The notes under the pieces: model-generated | Databases searched by the model: none | Told to the model about the DNA's origin: nothing | The model's input: the letters and a program-made list of their open reading frames with translations, nothing else | Shown here: piece by piece, positions 11,048 through 22,869 of the stretch | How the letters are laid out: each line of letters starts with the position of its first letter | Numbering within the stretch: position 1 is the first letter of the stretch | Source of the DNA: Pseudisothecium myosuroides | Lineage: Eukaryota > Streptophyta > Bryopsida > Hypnales > Lembophyllaceae | Length of the DNA stretch: 64,000 bases | Reading direction: 5' to 3' | Assembly: GCA_951799445.1 (NCBI GenBank) | Contig: OX637288.1 | Span: 32,157,288-32,221,287, forward strand | Position numbers and translations under genes: made by a program

Positions 11048-12626
11048 TTAGTCTTCAATGTCCTTATTGGGTTAAAAATGTGACAATTGTACTATGTTCC
11101 ACCTCTAGCCATTTACTACAGAAATGTCTTGATTTCTTTAATTTCCAAAACTGTCCAAGGGGGGAGGCAGATGTAGATTTTGAATGTTTTTAGCCAAATT
11201 TTTTTTGATGATATTGACAATGATAATTTAGTTTTTTTGGGATTTGTTGGATCCATTATGTGCATCATGAACTCCAGTCTTTGGACAAGAAAATTGAATT
11301 TGAAAACACATTATAAGGCTGCGAAATATAAAGCGAATGCATTGTCTAATTCAACAAAGATTTCAAATGCAAGGGCTTTAAGATAGGTAGAACAGCCTAT
11401 CACCACCTTGATTTGCAATCTGGATATCTTGTGCAATGCATTGATTATTGCCTGGATTTTTTCAGAATTAGAATTAGTTGAATTGACTAAAATGCAAGTG
11501 GAATCATAATAATTTGACAAGAACTTGAATTGATATGAATTTTCAAACCAAAAATATAAAACCCTTAGTAGGTGGGGGTCATGAACATCTTAAAAAGGGT
11601 TCAAAATCAATGACCTACCGTCCTAATTCCGTTTGATGAGTGTGATAAAAGCACAATTTCAACATTCCAAAAGCACCTCTTCTATTGGCTGAAATTACAA
11701 CTTTTTCACTAACAAGTGCTCACAATTAAGCTCACCTAAATCAAGATTTATTGAACCATATCCCAATCAATCTTAAACCATCCTTAACTAAATGTGATCT
11801 TGGTGTCATTCCTTGACAATCGCTTGCCCAAAATACCTGACACACACACTTTGTGGAAATGGGTGAGAGATTGGCGGAATTGAGAGGAACCTGTAGATGG
11901 CGGAATTAAGACACTGACGGTGTTGGGCTGTTCTACCTTAACAGCGGTCCATGTTGCAACTGACCATGCTCTCAGTTCCCCCCAAAAATTCAAATATTGT
12001 GAGAACCAATGTCATTTGTATGTTTGGCAAATTGTTGATATTTTAAATTCTATTAATGTCAATTTCCTTCAATTTTTGTGTACAACAATATAAAATGATG
12101 TATACCAACATGTTACGACACAAAAAAAAAATTGGAGTATTAAAAAAAATTGACAAAATATAAAGTAGTTCCAAATTATAGCGTACAAAACTGAGTTTTA
12201 CCATAGCTAACTTTGGAATTAATTTTCTTTCACATCATAACTAATTTTTTTTTAACTTCCATATATAATAATGTGTTACATGTCACGTACTACAATTTCC
12301 GTGTATCAACTTTTGGAATTTGCCCATTGATACTAATGGTATGGCTATTTGAATGAAAAAGTTCAAATCTATACTCGATTTTGTTTGTCAATGTAGTTGC
12401 CCTAATTAAATCCTATTTTTGGTACTTTGAAAATTCATAATTTATTCACACGAATGTCCAAAAAATGCATTCTACAAGAATCTAAAATCCCCTATTGTCT
12501 ACCAACAAGACCCTTCAAAAAAAATCAATATAATAATAGAAACCATGCTAAATTCCTTATTTGTGCAATTCAGGTGTAGTCACCTAATTTTTTGTCTTTA
12601 AAGTGCCTCCACAAAAATAAACTCTG
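11048..12626. other. AT-rich intergenic, nothing recognised
   Basis: Short frames occur on both strands but none has a domain, supported start or exon structure. I see no inverted repeat of note. Confidence 0.5.
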
Positions 12627-12876
12627 CACTAAATAGTGAAATTAGGTTGCCCCACACTAATTTCTCGACATTCTACACTATATAAATATGTATTGTTTCT
12701 TTATAAGAATTTACTACTTTTTTGAATTAAAAATTTGTGCATGTGGGACTCATGAACCTCTATGTGTACAAACAGAAAAAACAGTAGACATATTTGTTGA
12801 TTGGTTGGCTTGTAAAGTGATTTTCTTGAAGTAAGGCAACCTAATTGTTAAGGCAATCTAATTTCACTATTTAGTG
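12627..12876. mobile_element. MITE with 25-bp inverted ends (CACTAAATAGTG)
   Basis: The ends CACTAAATAGTGAAATTAGG and its inverted partner CTAATTTCACTATTTAGTG extend to about 25 bases, closing with TTGCC / GGCAA. A second copy lies inverted at about 29297-29551. Flanking triplets CTG and TAG do not match, so assignment to CACTA is tentative. Confidence 0.75.
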
Positions 12877-12949
12877 TAGTTTAATACGGCCCATCCAATA
12901 AAATCATTTCCAACGTCCTTCTCCGGATTTTAAACAGGCCAATCATAAA

Positions 12950-13884
12950 GTTCCGTGTTGCGTGGCCCAAGGCGGCCTCTGACATGTCCAGCCTCCTCAG
13001 CCACGTACCGACCACCCCCTCAAACATCTACGAAAACCACCCTCAAAACCTAGATCTCCCCACATCTACCAACCTCCCCACATCTACCAAACCCCTAAAA
13101 ATCTACCCACCACCTCGCCCCTCTCTGCCTTCCTTCCTGCCATGCTTCTCTTCCCACCTCCTTTATTATTCTGTTGTCCGTCACTCTCACACGCCATTGC
13201 CGAATTCCTGCAGAGCTTGATTATAAACTCCAGAGCTCCGCAGGGGTTGTGTCTTGTGTGAGGGAGGCCGCTCCTGGCGTTGCAGAAGCCGGGCGATTCA
13301 GGTGAGTGCGCAGGCTATGGCGATTCTTTTTTGGGCTTCGGAGGTGGCCGGTTGAGGAAATGGCGAGGGTTAGGGTTTGAATCGGTTTGTGATTTGGAAT
13401 CGGTTTGTGAGTTTGCTAGGTGGAGCTTGAACTCGGTTTCGATGTCTTGTTTTGTTCGTTTGTTCTTGTGGTGATGAGAATTTTCCGTGAATTGCGGTGA
13501 TTTTGAGAATGTTTTGTTGAAGTGGTCGAGTTTTGGGTTTCTGGAGGTGGGGAGTGTTGTTGTTTTGGGGGTTTGGGGCTTGATACTCATGTTTCGATGT
13601 GTGTTGGATTGTTTGGGTGCGACAGGCGGTCGGTTGTGGGCGGCGATCGTCGCGTGGAGGATTGATTCTTGGATTGGACGGTGATTTCGAGGTGTGGTGT
13701 GCTGTAATTGGGTGGGGGAGTGAGACGGTTTCCTCTTTGGATGTGAGGAGGCAGTTTTTGAGATTCTTAGATCTGGAATTGATTTATGCGATTTTGTTGC
13801 TATTTTGGGTTATAGCAAGTGTGGGAGGGAAACCCTAGGGGGGAGTTGGGAGGAGTTTAGGGTTACGAGCCCAATTGGCGCACA
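12950..13884 (+). promoter_or_regulatory. Promoter and intron-containing 5' leader of the CUE-family gene
   Basis: Composition changes sharply to C-rich and then G/T-rich DNA at about 12950. A consensus donor CAG|GTGAGT sits at 13302, and G/T-rich sequence resembling a plant leader intron follows. Possible acceptors are cgacag (to 13626), ttcttag (to 13770) and gttatag (to 13815). I cannot choose among them. The coding start follows at 13885. Confidence 0.5.
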
Positions 13885-14481
13885 ATGTCTGCAGCGGTGA
13901 TTCGGAAGCGTTCGCATTTCGAGGAGCAGCAGACCTCGCCTCCGAGGAGCAAGCGTTTACGTCCCGTGCTTAGTGGGTCCCCTGTGTGGTCTCCGAATCA
14001 CGTCGATAGAGTTTCTTTTGCAAATGTAGCAGAGGTTGCAACGACGAGCGACTGTGACATTGGCCCAACCGAGACGGAGGGATGGGTGGAGCATTTCGTG
14101 AAGGAGATGCAGAATGCCAGGGACTTAAACGACGCTCATGTGCGGGGGAAGCTGGCGCTGGAAGCTGTGGAGAATGCGGTGGCCTCTCGATCCACCGTTG
14201 CTATGGAGGAATTGCAGAAAGAGAATGCCGATTTGAAAGAGAAGATGCAGGTGATGCTTCGTGAAGGCCATATTCTTAAACGGGCAGTGGCGATCCAACA
14301 CGAACGGCAGCAAGAACACGAGGGTCGGACCCGGGAGTTGCAACAGGCGAAGCAGGTGATTGGGCAGTACCAGGAACAAGTGCGGTCCTTGGAATTGAAC
14401 AATTACACGCTGAGGATGCACTTGCGCATGGCTCAAGATGCGAGCTCGATGCCTGGTCGTTACCATCCAGATGTTTATTGA
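13885..14481 (+). CDS. Plant CUE-family coiled-coil protein lacking its CUE domain
   Basis: 198 residues in one exon. The N-terminus MSAAVIRKRSHFEE followed by SKRLRP matches the start I remember for the Arabidopsis AT1G80040/AT5G32440 group ('ubiquitin system component CUE'). The C-terminal half also matches: EGWVEHFVKEMQNARDLNDA (about 67-86), a coiled coil (about 105-185) with LKRAVAIQHERQ and IGQYQEQVRSLELNNY, and the terminal PGRYHPDVY. In that family a roughly 45-residue CUE ubiquitin-binding domain lies between these parts. Here only about 30 unrelated residues connect them, so ubiquitin binding is probably lost. There is no intron in which the domain could hide. The role of the family is poorly known. 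The start is chosen because it begins the conserved N-terminus. Confidence 0.85.
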   Translation: MSAAVIRKRSHFEEQQTSPPRSKRLRPVLSGSPVWSPNHVDRVSFANVAEVATTSDCDIGPTETEGWVEHFVKEMQNARDLNDAHVRGKLALEAVENAVASRSTVAMEELQKENADLKEKMQVMLREGHILKRAVAIQHERQQEHEGRTRELQQAKQVIGQYQEQVRSLELNNYTLRMHLRMAQDASSMPGRYHPDVY

Positions 14482-16001
14482 TCCGGAAGTCATGTGGTTT
14501 CGTCATTCTCGAGGTATACCCGTTCCTTCGAAGCAGTGCAGCGAAGCATCGTCAGCTAGGTTTCCGTTCATGGTAGCAGATTTTAAGATATGCCATGTGG
14601 GCGATTGGAGGTGACGGCTAATGCTTTGCTGTCAACACAGTTGGGTTCATATTCATATGATATTGATATGAGTTGTATCACCTATGCAGACGGGTTACAG
14701 TACTAGGGTTGTATTTGGAGTAGGATAGTTGAGTGGAAGAGACAGACCTGCTCACAGGCTTCAAACGCCATTGGATGGATGAACCTGGGTACATATGTCA
14801 AAGTTTGATTGACTTACAACGAAATGGCATCCGTAAGACATCGCGGAGGAACTTCGAATCTGGTGGTTCTACCACAGATCTCTTCTGCCGGGCTGCAGAA
14901 TTGGAAAACAACACTTTCCAAGCAGCTAGTTCAGCTCATACTGCTGCCATATTGTAGCCATCCTTTTATAATTAGGTATTCAAATGTTGAAACTTAAGAC
15001 GTGATATTAGAAGTACACAGGAAGGAAGGGCAGTGTATTGAAGGGGTTTTGCCTTTCATGTCAGTCGAAACCTTTAATTTTTCCTTTCAAATTTGAAACG
15101 AACTTTTCATGCATGAAAGGCAAGAATTATGGCGAACCTTCATACAGAGGCTATGTATGGTTGTCAGAGTTGCATCCAACTTGTGCTTGGCCGTTCAACT
15201 AAGTTAGAAGGCTCCTTGGGAATTTCAATTTAGAGTTTTGTAAAGCTGGATCTCTCCTTTTTTGACTTGTGCAGGCGTGGCTTCCCAGGTCCTCTTGCTT
15301 CTGTGTAAATTTAGCCTTCTCGACTTTTCTCACGTCCGCCCGCGACCTTTATACATCTAGTTGCTAATTCTATGCGTGTACTTTGCTACTAGATGCATGT
15401 AGTTGTAATTCATGCATCCTCTTCCCCTTGGTTAGTACAGTTGCAGTATTTCATTATAAACCGGAGATGCAGTGTTTCATTCTAAACCAGAGATGGAGTG
15501 AACCATTAGGTCCCATGTAGAGGTGACTAGCCTACTGTTTTGCTTTTCACCATACTTTTTTCTTGCGAATGGCACTGAGACCTTTTGGATTGCGTGTGAG
15601 CTTCAAATTTAAGTCTCCTATCAGCTATTACCACCATTACTAAAGTGAATTGCAAGCCATTGGCGGTTCGTACAATTTATGAGGATTAGAAGTGGGATAT
15701 GATCTCATTGGATTTGATCGAGAACTATCTTCGATTGCCATTTGGTTCTTTGCTGAGCTTGAAATTGCCCTGAAACATAACTTAGCAGGGTTAAAGCAAC
15801 AGTCCTTCAAATGTTCACTACAACAAATAATTTAGACTGCAAAGGTCAGCATAGAGTCTTTGTGAAGATAAAGTGATCTCTTCCAAGAGTGAATTGGTTC
15901 AATTTCTTTCATTGACAGGAATATTAAATGTCAAAATAATGAATCTCTCTTTGTCAAAATAGATACCTACATATTTTGCAGTGAAAACATATGTAAGCAT
16001 C
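14482..16001. other. 3' UTR of the CUE-family gene and intergenic DNA
   Basis: Up to about 15500 composition stays intermediate, consistent with a long 3' UTR or transcribed flank. Small frames at 14733-14997 have no known domain. The rest is featureless. Confidence 0.4.
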
Positions 16002-16380
16002 TAGGGGAGGCAACCCATTCCTGATCAACCCCCCCATTATGGCATCACCCTGCTCTGTTTCCATGAACTTCTAGAGGAATAAATGACCGATATGGACGGT
16101 CACTGATTGGTCAACAATTAACCATCACACGATTTAAGCATTGTCCATTTTGTTTCTAGCAGCTTGGTCAGAATTGGAGAAACCATTTCACCAGAATGGA
16201 AAGAACCTGGTCTATTGTTCAAAAATTCATGGTAATTCCATTTTGCGATACAAAAATCTGAAAAATTATGGAAAGCCTCCTCTACCTATTTCTACACACT
16301 GATAAATTGATCCACTGAAGAACCGCACCCTCCAGATACACGGAATGCTTATTTGATCGGAAATGGGTTGCCTCCCCTAC
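16002..16380. mobile_element. Element with 26-bp terminal inverted repeats
   Basis: The left end TAGGGGAGGCAACCCATTCC (then TGATCAA) at 16002 is inverted at the right end, TTGATCGGAAATGGGTTGCC (then TCCCCTA), ending at 16380. Only two or three of 26 bases differ. The interior of about 330 bp is unstructured and non-coding. acatatgt follows the right end directly, but on the left it lies seven bases away, so a target duplication is suggestive only. Superfamily unassigned. Confidence 0.75.
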
Positions 16381-19300
16381 ATATGTTGTCTATAATCAAA
16401 CTATTTGAATCCTACTTGGAATATCTAAATATAGAAGGAATGACATTAGGCTAAAAATAAATATGGTCATAAATAAAAAAATATGATGTGCTGGCTTCAT
16501 ATAAACAATGACTAATGTCTTGCATTCAATCTCGCTCATTAGTAATCAATTATATCATTTTTCATATCAATATTCATGTACAACCTTCGAATGTCTATAA
16601 TGTCACTTTGAATGCTTTCAAATGAACAATATGTGATGAAGAATAATAATTTTTCATCCAATTTATATTTTGAGAGTTTTTGGAATGTGTGTGCATTGAA
16701 TGTCAGAGGAAATTCCACCATTGAGGTGTTATTGGCTATTCTAGAAATTGAAGATTTAAAGAAACTTGATCTAAATTTTAGCCATAAAAATGATTTTTTT
16801 TGGATTTGAGCCAAATTAACGAAATGAAGCTTCCAAAGTGTAGTTTCTTCCTCCAATTTGAAAATTTGAAAGATTCTTAAAATCAAATATTTTATTGCAA
16901 TTTGAACTTTGGACCTATGACTATTGTCTAATGATTTTTTAATTATCAAATGACATGAAAATTTGGTTTAAACCATAGTGAGTTGCACTGTGGTGTGCAC
17001 CTAGGGTTAAATTTTCAGATTTTTTAAGCATATTTTTCATTTTATATGTATTTTCTTCACTGTTTCTTCATAAATTCATGACAATTTCAAATTTGCACAA
17101 AACATTCTAAAAATCTTATGACTTGTTGAAGGCATGTGATTTTGTCTTTGAAAAATAAAATAAAATAAATATACTTTTAATTAGTGGCAAAATAGAGTAT
17201 AGAAAGCAATATAGAATAGATATTGAGGTTTATAACTTAGTCATGGACTTTGTTTTTTAGGGATTAAAGAATTTTTGTTTTCTTTAGCTTATTTAAATTT
17301 TTTGATGATGTTTCTCTAACATCTACTTGGGGATATATGCTAAAACCATCTATTAGGCATTGTAGAAGGACAAAAAATAGTAATATCAAAAGCAATCAAG
17401 GCGTGGATCAAGGCATATTCAGTCCACACCTTGATCACTTTTGATCATCTATTAAGCATAATAGAAGGACAAAAAATGATAATAGTGAGAAATTGTGTTG
17501 TAGATGTTGTTGTTTTAAATTATTTTGGAGGGAGGAGGGAATTGAAATGGACTATTGTATATTGATAGTGGTTTTGTTTTCAAAAAAATTCTTGAGCCTA
17601 AACTCTTATGTTTTTCTAACATTCTAATGTTGCCAAAAAATATAGGACATATGTATTCAACATCCATATTTGTATTCACACTTGTCTTTAAATATGTCTT
17701 TAAATTTTACTTTTTTCGTTTATTTTGTGAAGGATGATGGGTAATTGAAATGGTTTGCTTGATTTTTTTGAGTGGGTAATGGAAGGACAAAAAATAATAA
17801 CTAATTCATTGTACCTCCAAGTTTATTCAACCCCTTTTATTTTCTTCATATGCATGTAACAATGTGCAAGAAGCCTTCAATATTTTTACTTTTTGTGTCC
17901 ATGATGTTAGAAAGCTTATTCGATCAATTTTAGGTGGAGTTTCCTTAGCAATAATTTTATGGGTTTTCAATGAAGAGCCAAAACTTCTGTGATGTATTGT
18001 CTTGTAAGGTGGTACTCCCAGCATCGTCACTATGTTTAGTTACTATTATTAGATTGGTCAAATTTTTATATTTTCTTGTTAATAAATGAAAGGAGGTTCT
18101 CATGTACCAAAGAACACAGCATTTGGATACTATATGCAAAAGTTATGAAAGGTAAAAAAAATTGATAGAGGTTTTTTCCCACATACTTAAGTACATATTG
18201 ATTTTGGACGGTAGTCTTGGGTCAGTGGCGCATTTGGGATGCCCACTTTACAGGTTTTAAAGAGATGGTAATAAGGTAAATCACCATGTTTGGCCCCAAT
18301 TCTATCCATTCAAACATTCAAATCTGTCTAAAAAACATCCAAATCCGTTCAAGATTATATCAAAACCAATGCATTAATGCCAAAATGAAATAACGTGTCA
18401 ATACTTGATTGGTGAATACTTAAGTACCATTAGATGCATGGAAAGGCGGTTATGTGTAGTTAATGGGATGTTTATGACTCCACTCTATGGACAGTTTTGT
18501 ATTTTTAAGACAAACCACTTCAAAAATTTACAAAAATTACAATTTTAATTGAAAGACTATAATTCCACTTAGGTTTGATCCGTAAAACAAGCGCACACCT
18601 CTGAAAAAATATGTGACCCTCTTGGAATTGACCCAAAAATATTCAAATTCCAAATCAGGGTGGTAATAGAGTTGTCTACCTTATATCTGTGGGTTAAAAC
18701 ACTATAACATCATGCCAGTTTTTGACAGCCACGTGTTCAAAGTTAAATGGCTGTGCATATCAAGTACCATTCAATAATTTTACTGTGGGAGCACCCTTTG
18801 AAGGAGACAATGCTGACTTGAGGGAAGTAAAATTGCAACTGCAAGGACACGTGGCAACTTCCAATTTCCCCGCCAGCTCTTGAGTGATTGTGGACACAAA
18901 ATTTTACGTCAACTAGAAGCCATGAATGAAGTCTTGTCATTCTGAACTACTGATGTTGTCTTTCCGGCTCATTTCCGGCTCATTTCCGGCTTGTCAAAGA
19001 TATATATGTACTACCCAAATTGGGACACCTAAGGGAGACGGGTGTCATACTAAAACGCAATTTTAGGTGGACCATACATGGCTTATTATTTCAATCAAAA
19101 AATAATAAGCCATGTTTGGTCTGTCTACATTTAGATTATGAAATGATGCCCCTTCCTAAAAAGGGACGCCATTGGATGCCTCTTCCTTACATTCGGACCA
19201 AAAAGTGTCACAAAATTTTAGATTTTGATTATACAATATGTATGTAATTAAAACATGAGTCAAAATCTATGAGAGTCCACTATGTTGGTTATTGGTATGT

Positions 19301-19470
19301 CTCATGGAGACAATACTTTGAAAATTCATCACTTTATTTAGATAGTGTCCAAATAATGCAGCGTTGGACTCTATTTTCATTTGTCAATAAGATCTAAAAA
19401 ATTATATTATATTTAGTACTGAAAAGAACTATATTCAATTGTGATTGGTGATGATTGTATGTGTGATCTC
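16381..19470. other. Intergenic with minor repeats
   Basis: AT-rich, no gene recognised. At 18961-18993 the 11-base unit tttccggctca is repeated about three times. At 19066-19118 an imperfect hairpin pairs gaccatacatggcttattattt with aaataataagccatgtttggtc. Small open frames here have no domain. Confidence 0.45.
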
Positions 19471-20048
19471 TTAACCTCTTAAGGACTATGAGTGCAAATT
19501 TTGAACAATGAATGAACCGAAACACGTGCCAAGCTCACCAAAATGCGTTTTTTCATCCATCAATTTTTATTTGATGATTCTTGTATTAATTCTTTAACAT
19601 CTGTACAGTATAGATTATGAAGATTTTGTTTTGCAAATATTCTATAATTCAAAGGGTATCAATAGGACTAGCCTCAAAAAGTAACTTTTTCAATTCAAAA
19701 AATGATACTTCAGAAACAACTAGAAACAAAAAATAAAATAAAAATCTTCAAAAATCACTATGATTAGAATTTAGCATTTTGAACTTATAAAAAAAAATTC
19801 TTGTAAAAATCATGAGTATTCAATCCACAAATGATTTTAGAAGGAATTTTCAAATTTTTGGTTTCAAATTTTATTGTAAAATATTGGTTTGTCTAATTGT
19901 TGATTTAAACGTTTGGATGTGATCTATAAATCATATTTTACAACTATTGTTTGAGAGTCATCATTAAACTATTGTTCTAAGTTGTATTTTATAATAGATC
20001 TTCATAATTTTGGAAATGTGGACAATCCCCTGGTCCTTTAAGGGTTAA
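19471..20048. mobile_element. TTAA-flanked element, about 570 bp (piggyBac-like signature)
   Basis: The left boundary is TTAA-CCTCTTAAGGACTA and the right boundary TGGTCCTTTAAGGG-TTAA. The inverted ends match over about 14 of 18 bases. The context is symmetric beyond TTAA (ctcttaa...ttaagag). It has no transposase frame. It fits the class of TTAA/CCC-ended elements seen five or six more times in this window. Confidence 0.68.
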
Positions 20049-20426
20049 GAGAATTTACACCCTTCCTTTCCAAATCTTGATACACCAAAAGCTGATTGAC
20101 ACGTGCACTAATTATTATGAATGTGTATTAATAGGTTAAAAAATAATAATGTTCAAAGACGTTGTTGACCTTGCTATAAATTGATTTGGAGACAAGAAAA
20201 GAATATTTAAAGATAGCGAATCAAAGCATTAATTGTAAATTTAGTCCAAAATTGGGCAATGTTGAGGGGTTTTGCATTGCTCAAAATGTTCTTTGTGATT
20301 AAATTAAAATAAAATCTAATATTTAGGTGGTGTATATGTTTATAATCAATACATCCTATTGAGGTATAGTAGCTTCAAAGAGCGAGGGTTATTTCTCTTT
20401 GTGCACTCCATAACAACAAAAGAAGT

Positions 20427-20545
20427 TTGATTATAAAAATAATTGCAAGAAAGAATCTAGCAAGTTGGTTATAAAAGTAATTGCAGGAAAGGATCTAGCA
20501 AGTTGATTATAAAAGTAATTGTAGGAAAGGTTCTAACAAGTTGCA
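20427..20545. repeat. Three-copy tandem repeat, 39 bp unit
   Basis: The unit ttgattataaaagtaattg followed by caggaaaggatctagcaag is repeated three times with few changes. The rest of 20049-21280 is AT-rich without a recognised feature. Confidence 0.85.
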
Positions 20546-21279
20546 TCATCAAGAGAGTTATTGGCCTATGATCGGTGTTCACACTTGACTTCCTTTGCTA
20601 TTTCCTATTACTATCTCAATACATGCAAATTTGAGCCAATTCATTGCTTCTCAAAATCTCAAAATACTCACCCACCGTATTCTATCGTTAAATCTCTTGA
20701 CCATTGTGCATATACAGTAGTTAAGGCGTATACCCTTTGTGTGAAGTTCAAATTCGGCATAAATTAAGTCATTTCTGTAAAAAAAAAAATGTGAATGGTA
20801 TGAGGTGATGTGGACCCTTGAGAATCTGACATGGAAATTCAATTTTGACACTTGAATGCCAAATGAGACCTTCTCATACACTAGTCAAAAATTATCATCT
20901 AGCATTATGACCCTTAATCCTTAAAGGTCAACAATTAATTGTATGTATATATATACACCATATAGAGTCCGTATAAAGTTCTCATTGAATTCAAATACAA
21001 CTATCTATTCTTATACATTGAGCACTATAATACTCCGTATGACACAGCCAAAAATTGTCTGTCTCTAAATACAAAGTACAAATATACAAGCAAAATATGA
21101 ACCATTCTTTGCTACTTTTTAAGATTCAATTGACTCTTCTTTGCCAAATGAATCACAACTTACCACAAATGTGAAACTTGCTACCATGGGGATTATATGC
21201 TCATTGTCCAAGGTATCAATATATGTTTGTTTGTATGTTTGTAAACTACAAGTAAACAGATTGTAGGAACAAGATTGCA

Positions 21280-22035
21280 AAGTCGTTGCGCATGCGCATA
21301 AAGTTGCCTTTCAGTGTACGCCATGAGCGTCAGATTTCGGACGAAAGCGTCTCTGAAGCTCACAATGACTGAGCTTTCTCACGACCTTTGCATATTGAAA
21401 ACAATAGACAAGATCATAAAAGCAAATTTTTCACCTGAGTCAAAAAGTTGCAACGCAGATGAAAGACAACAAAGTTCTTCAACCTCGATCTGCGAAACCT
21501 TATACAATTCTGAAATAAAAACAGCTTTGTTCGGTCAGATGTAATGGCGTACTTGCCACAGCGAACCTTAGCTGAGAAAGGGGATTCAGACGCGAGAAGT
21601 GAAACGAATCTGGTCTTCACAAGCATTGAGCGATCATCTCTCACTTACTCCCCTTCCCTTGCCATACTCAACATTCAATCCATACTGGAGATGCATCCGC
21701 TATCAATGTTCACCAAGCACAGGAAACATTCGCAAGAAGAATGACTCTTGATTCAGAGTGAGAGGATCTTTCATGTAATGAACACGGAGAATGATACAAC
21801 GAGTTCACATAAGAGTAATAGATCACATCGACAGGCTAGCTCCATTGTCAGACTATTCATTTTGAGTGACAGCATCTTTCATGTAATGAACACGGAGAAT
21901 GATACAACGAGTTCACATAAGAGTGACAGATCACATCGACAGGCTCCATTGTGTCAGACTATTCGTCTCTGTATCTCAAGCACTTCCGGATCCCATCAGT
22001 ATGGACCAGATCGATGAACTGTGCAGATATTGATC
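21280..22035. other. Non-AT-rich flank with a 108-bp tandem duplication
   Basis: This island has composition closer to genes than its surroundings and may be transcribed with the small minus-strand gene at 22270. A 108-bp unit containing atctttcatgtaatgaacac and cacatcgacaggct is duplicated (about 21750-21857 and 21858-21965). The period is divisible by three, but the peptide is not recognisable. No gene is called. Confidence 0.5.
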
Positions 22036-22269
22036 ATTCTATCTATCGCGACTCTCGCCCGAATAAAAATCTGTACATGTAGCGCAATTGAGATCGATCA
22101 TTCTTGCTACGAAATCAATCCGAGCTAAGAATATCTCGATGTATACACGGCGAGAATCTTTCCTACGACATCTCCACATTCGATCGAAGGCCGTCCGCCA
22201 TGGCCTCATTGCGCTCCTCCACAAAATGATGTGCTATTAATTTTACAGATGTAGTAGTACAAAGCAATT

Positions 22270-22461
22270 TCACGACAATTGCTGCAGTGCGACAACCTCG
22301 TAATCTTTGAGAGGCATATAGACAAGAGGGACGGCCACGGCCGCCCGGAGCGCGCAGTGCGAAGCCACGAGAGCGGCTCCTCCTGAGCCGAGCAGTCTGA
22401 GTCTCGCCACACCCGCCGCTTGGTAGCACTGCGACACGAAGGGATGCACCAAGGTCCACAT
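22270..22461 (-). CDS. Possible small hydrophobic protein, 63 aa
   Basis: From the ATG at 22461 the frame encodes 63 residues beginning MWTLVHPFVSQCYQAAGVAR. A small-residue, hydrophobic stretch (LLGSGGAALVASHCALRAAV then AVPLVYM, about 23-49) could form one membrane helix. The end is charged or polar (KDYEVVALQQLS). Third codon positions are GC-rich, as in the other genes here, and a promoter-like region lies upstream on the same strand. I do not recognise the family. The frame extends upstream without an in-frame ATG for about 45 codons, so a longer or spliced product is possible. Other minus frames overlap, so the coding call is tentative. Confidence 0.42.
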   Translation of the reverse strand: MWTLVHPFVSQCYQAAGVARLRLLGSGGAALVASHCALRAAVAVPLVYMPLKDYEVVALQQLS

Positions 22462-22599
22462 TGTGACGGAGGCCGAAAATGCTCTACAATTTGCTGCAAA
22501 ATGTGCTGCAAATTGCCTGCGAAATGATCTAATGTAATGTTCACAGAATCTGTGGAAATTGGAAGCCACACGACTGAGCAGGAGACGGAGGTACAAGGA

Positions 22600-22760
22600 A
22601 ACTGCGAGACGGAAGCGGTGGTGCGGAGAAAATTTGGGAAGGGAGTGTTTCAGGGGAAGGGGAAGGGGAGTGATATAGGAGGAGCCAGGAAGGAGGCCCT
22701 ATTCCCGTGAGGGGCGACGTCACGTGAAGGCCTTATCTTGAGTGACGAGGATTCTGAGTG
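22600..22760 (-). promoter_or_regulatory. Promoter-like region with G-box/C-box motif
   Basis: GACGTCACGTG at 22716-22726 fuses a C-box (GACGTC) with a G-box (CACGTG), typical plant bZIP/bHLH sites. A TATA-like cctatatca on the minus strand lies at about 22673-22681. Minus-strand C/T-rich leader sequence follows toward the small frame at 22461. At 22822-22858, just upstream, the 12-base unit ggggaacagta is repeated three times. Confidence 0.5.
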
Positions 22761-22869
22761 GGGCCTGCGGTGACTCAGCGAGGGAGCAATGGGAACGTCT
22801 GGTTATTTTTGGGGTCTCATGTGGGGAACAGTAGGGGAACAGTAGGGGAACAGCGGGATGGTTTTCTAA

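Noticed and set aside
13315..13838. Overlapping frames on both strands in the leader of the CUE-family gene
   Set aside because: G/T-rich leader-intron sequence lacks stops by composition; the splice donor at 13302 places it in an intron.
22206..22571. Longer minus frame overlapping the 63-residue frame
   Set aside because: Its translation is cysteine-, serine- and arginine-rich without sense. The 22270-22461 frame has better codon bias and an ATG.
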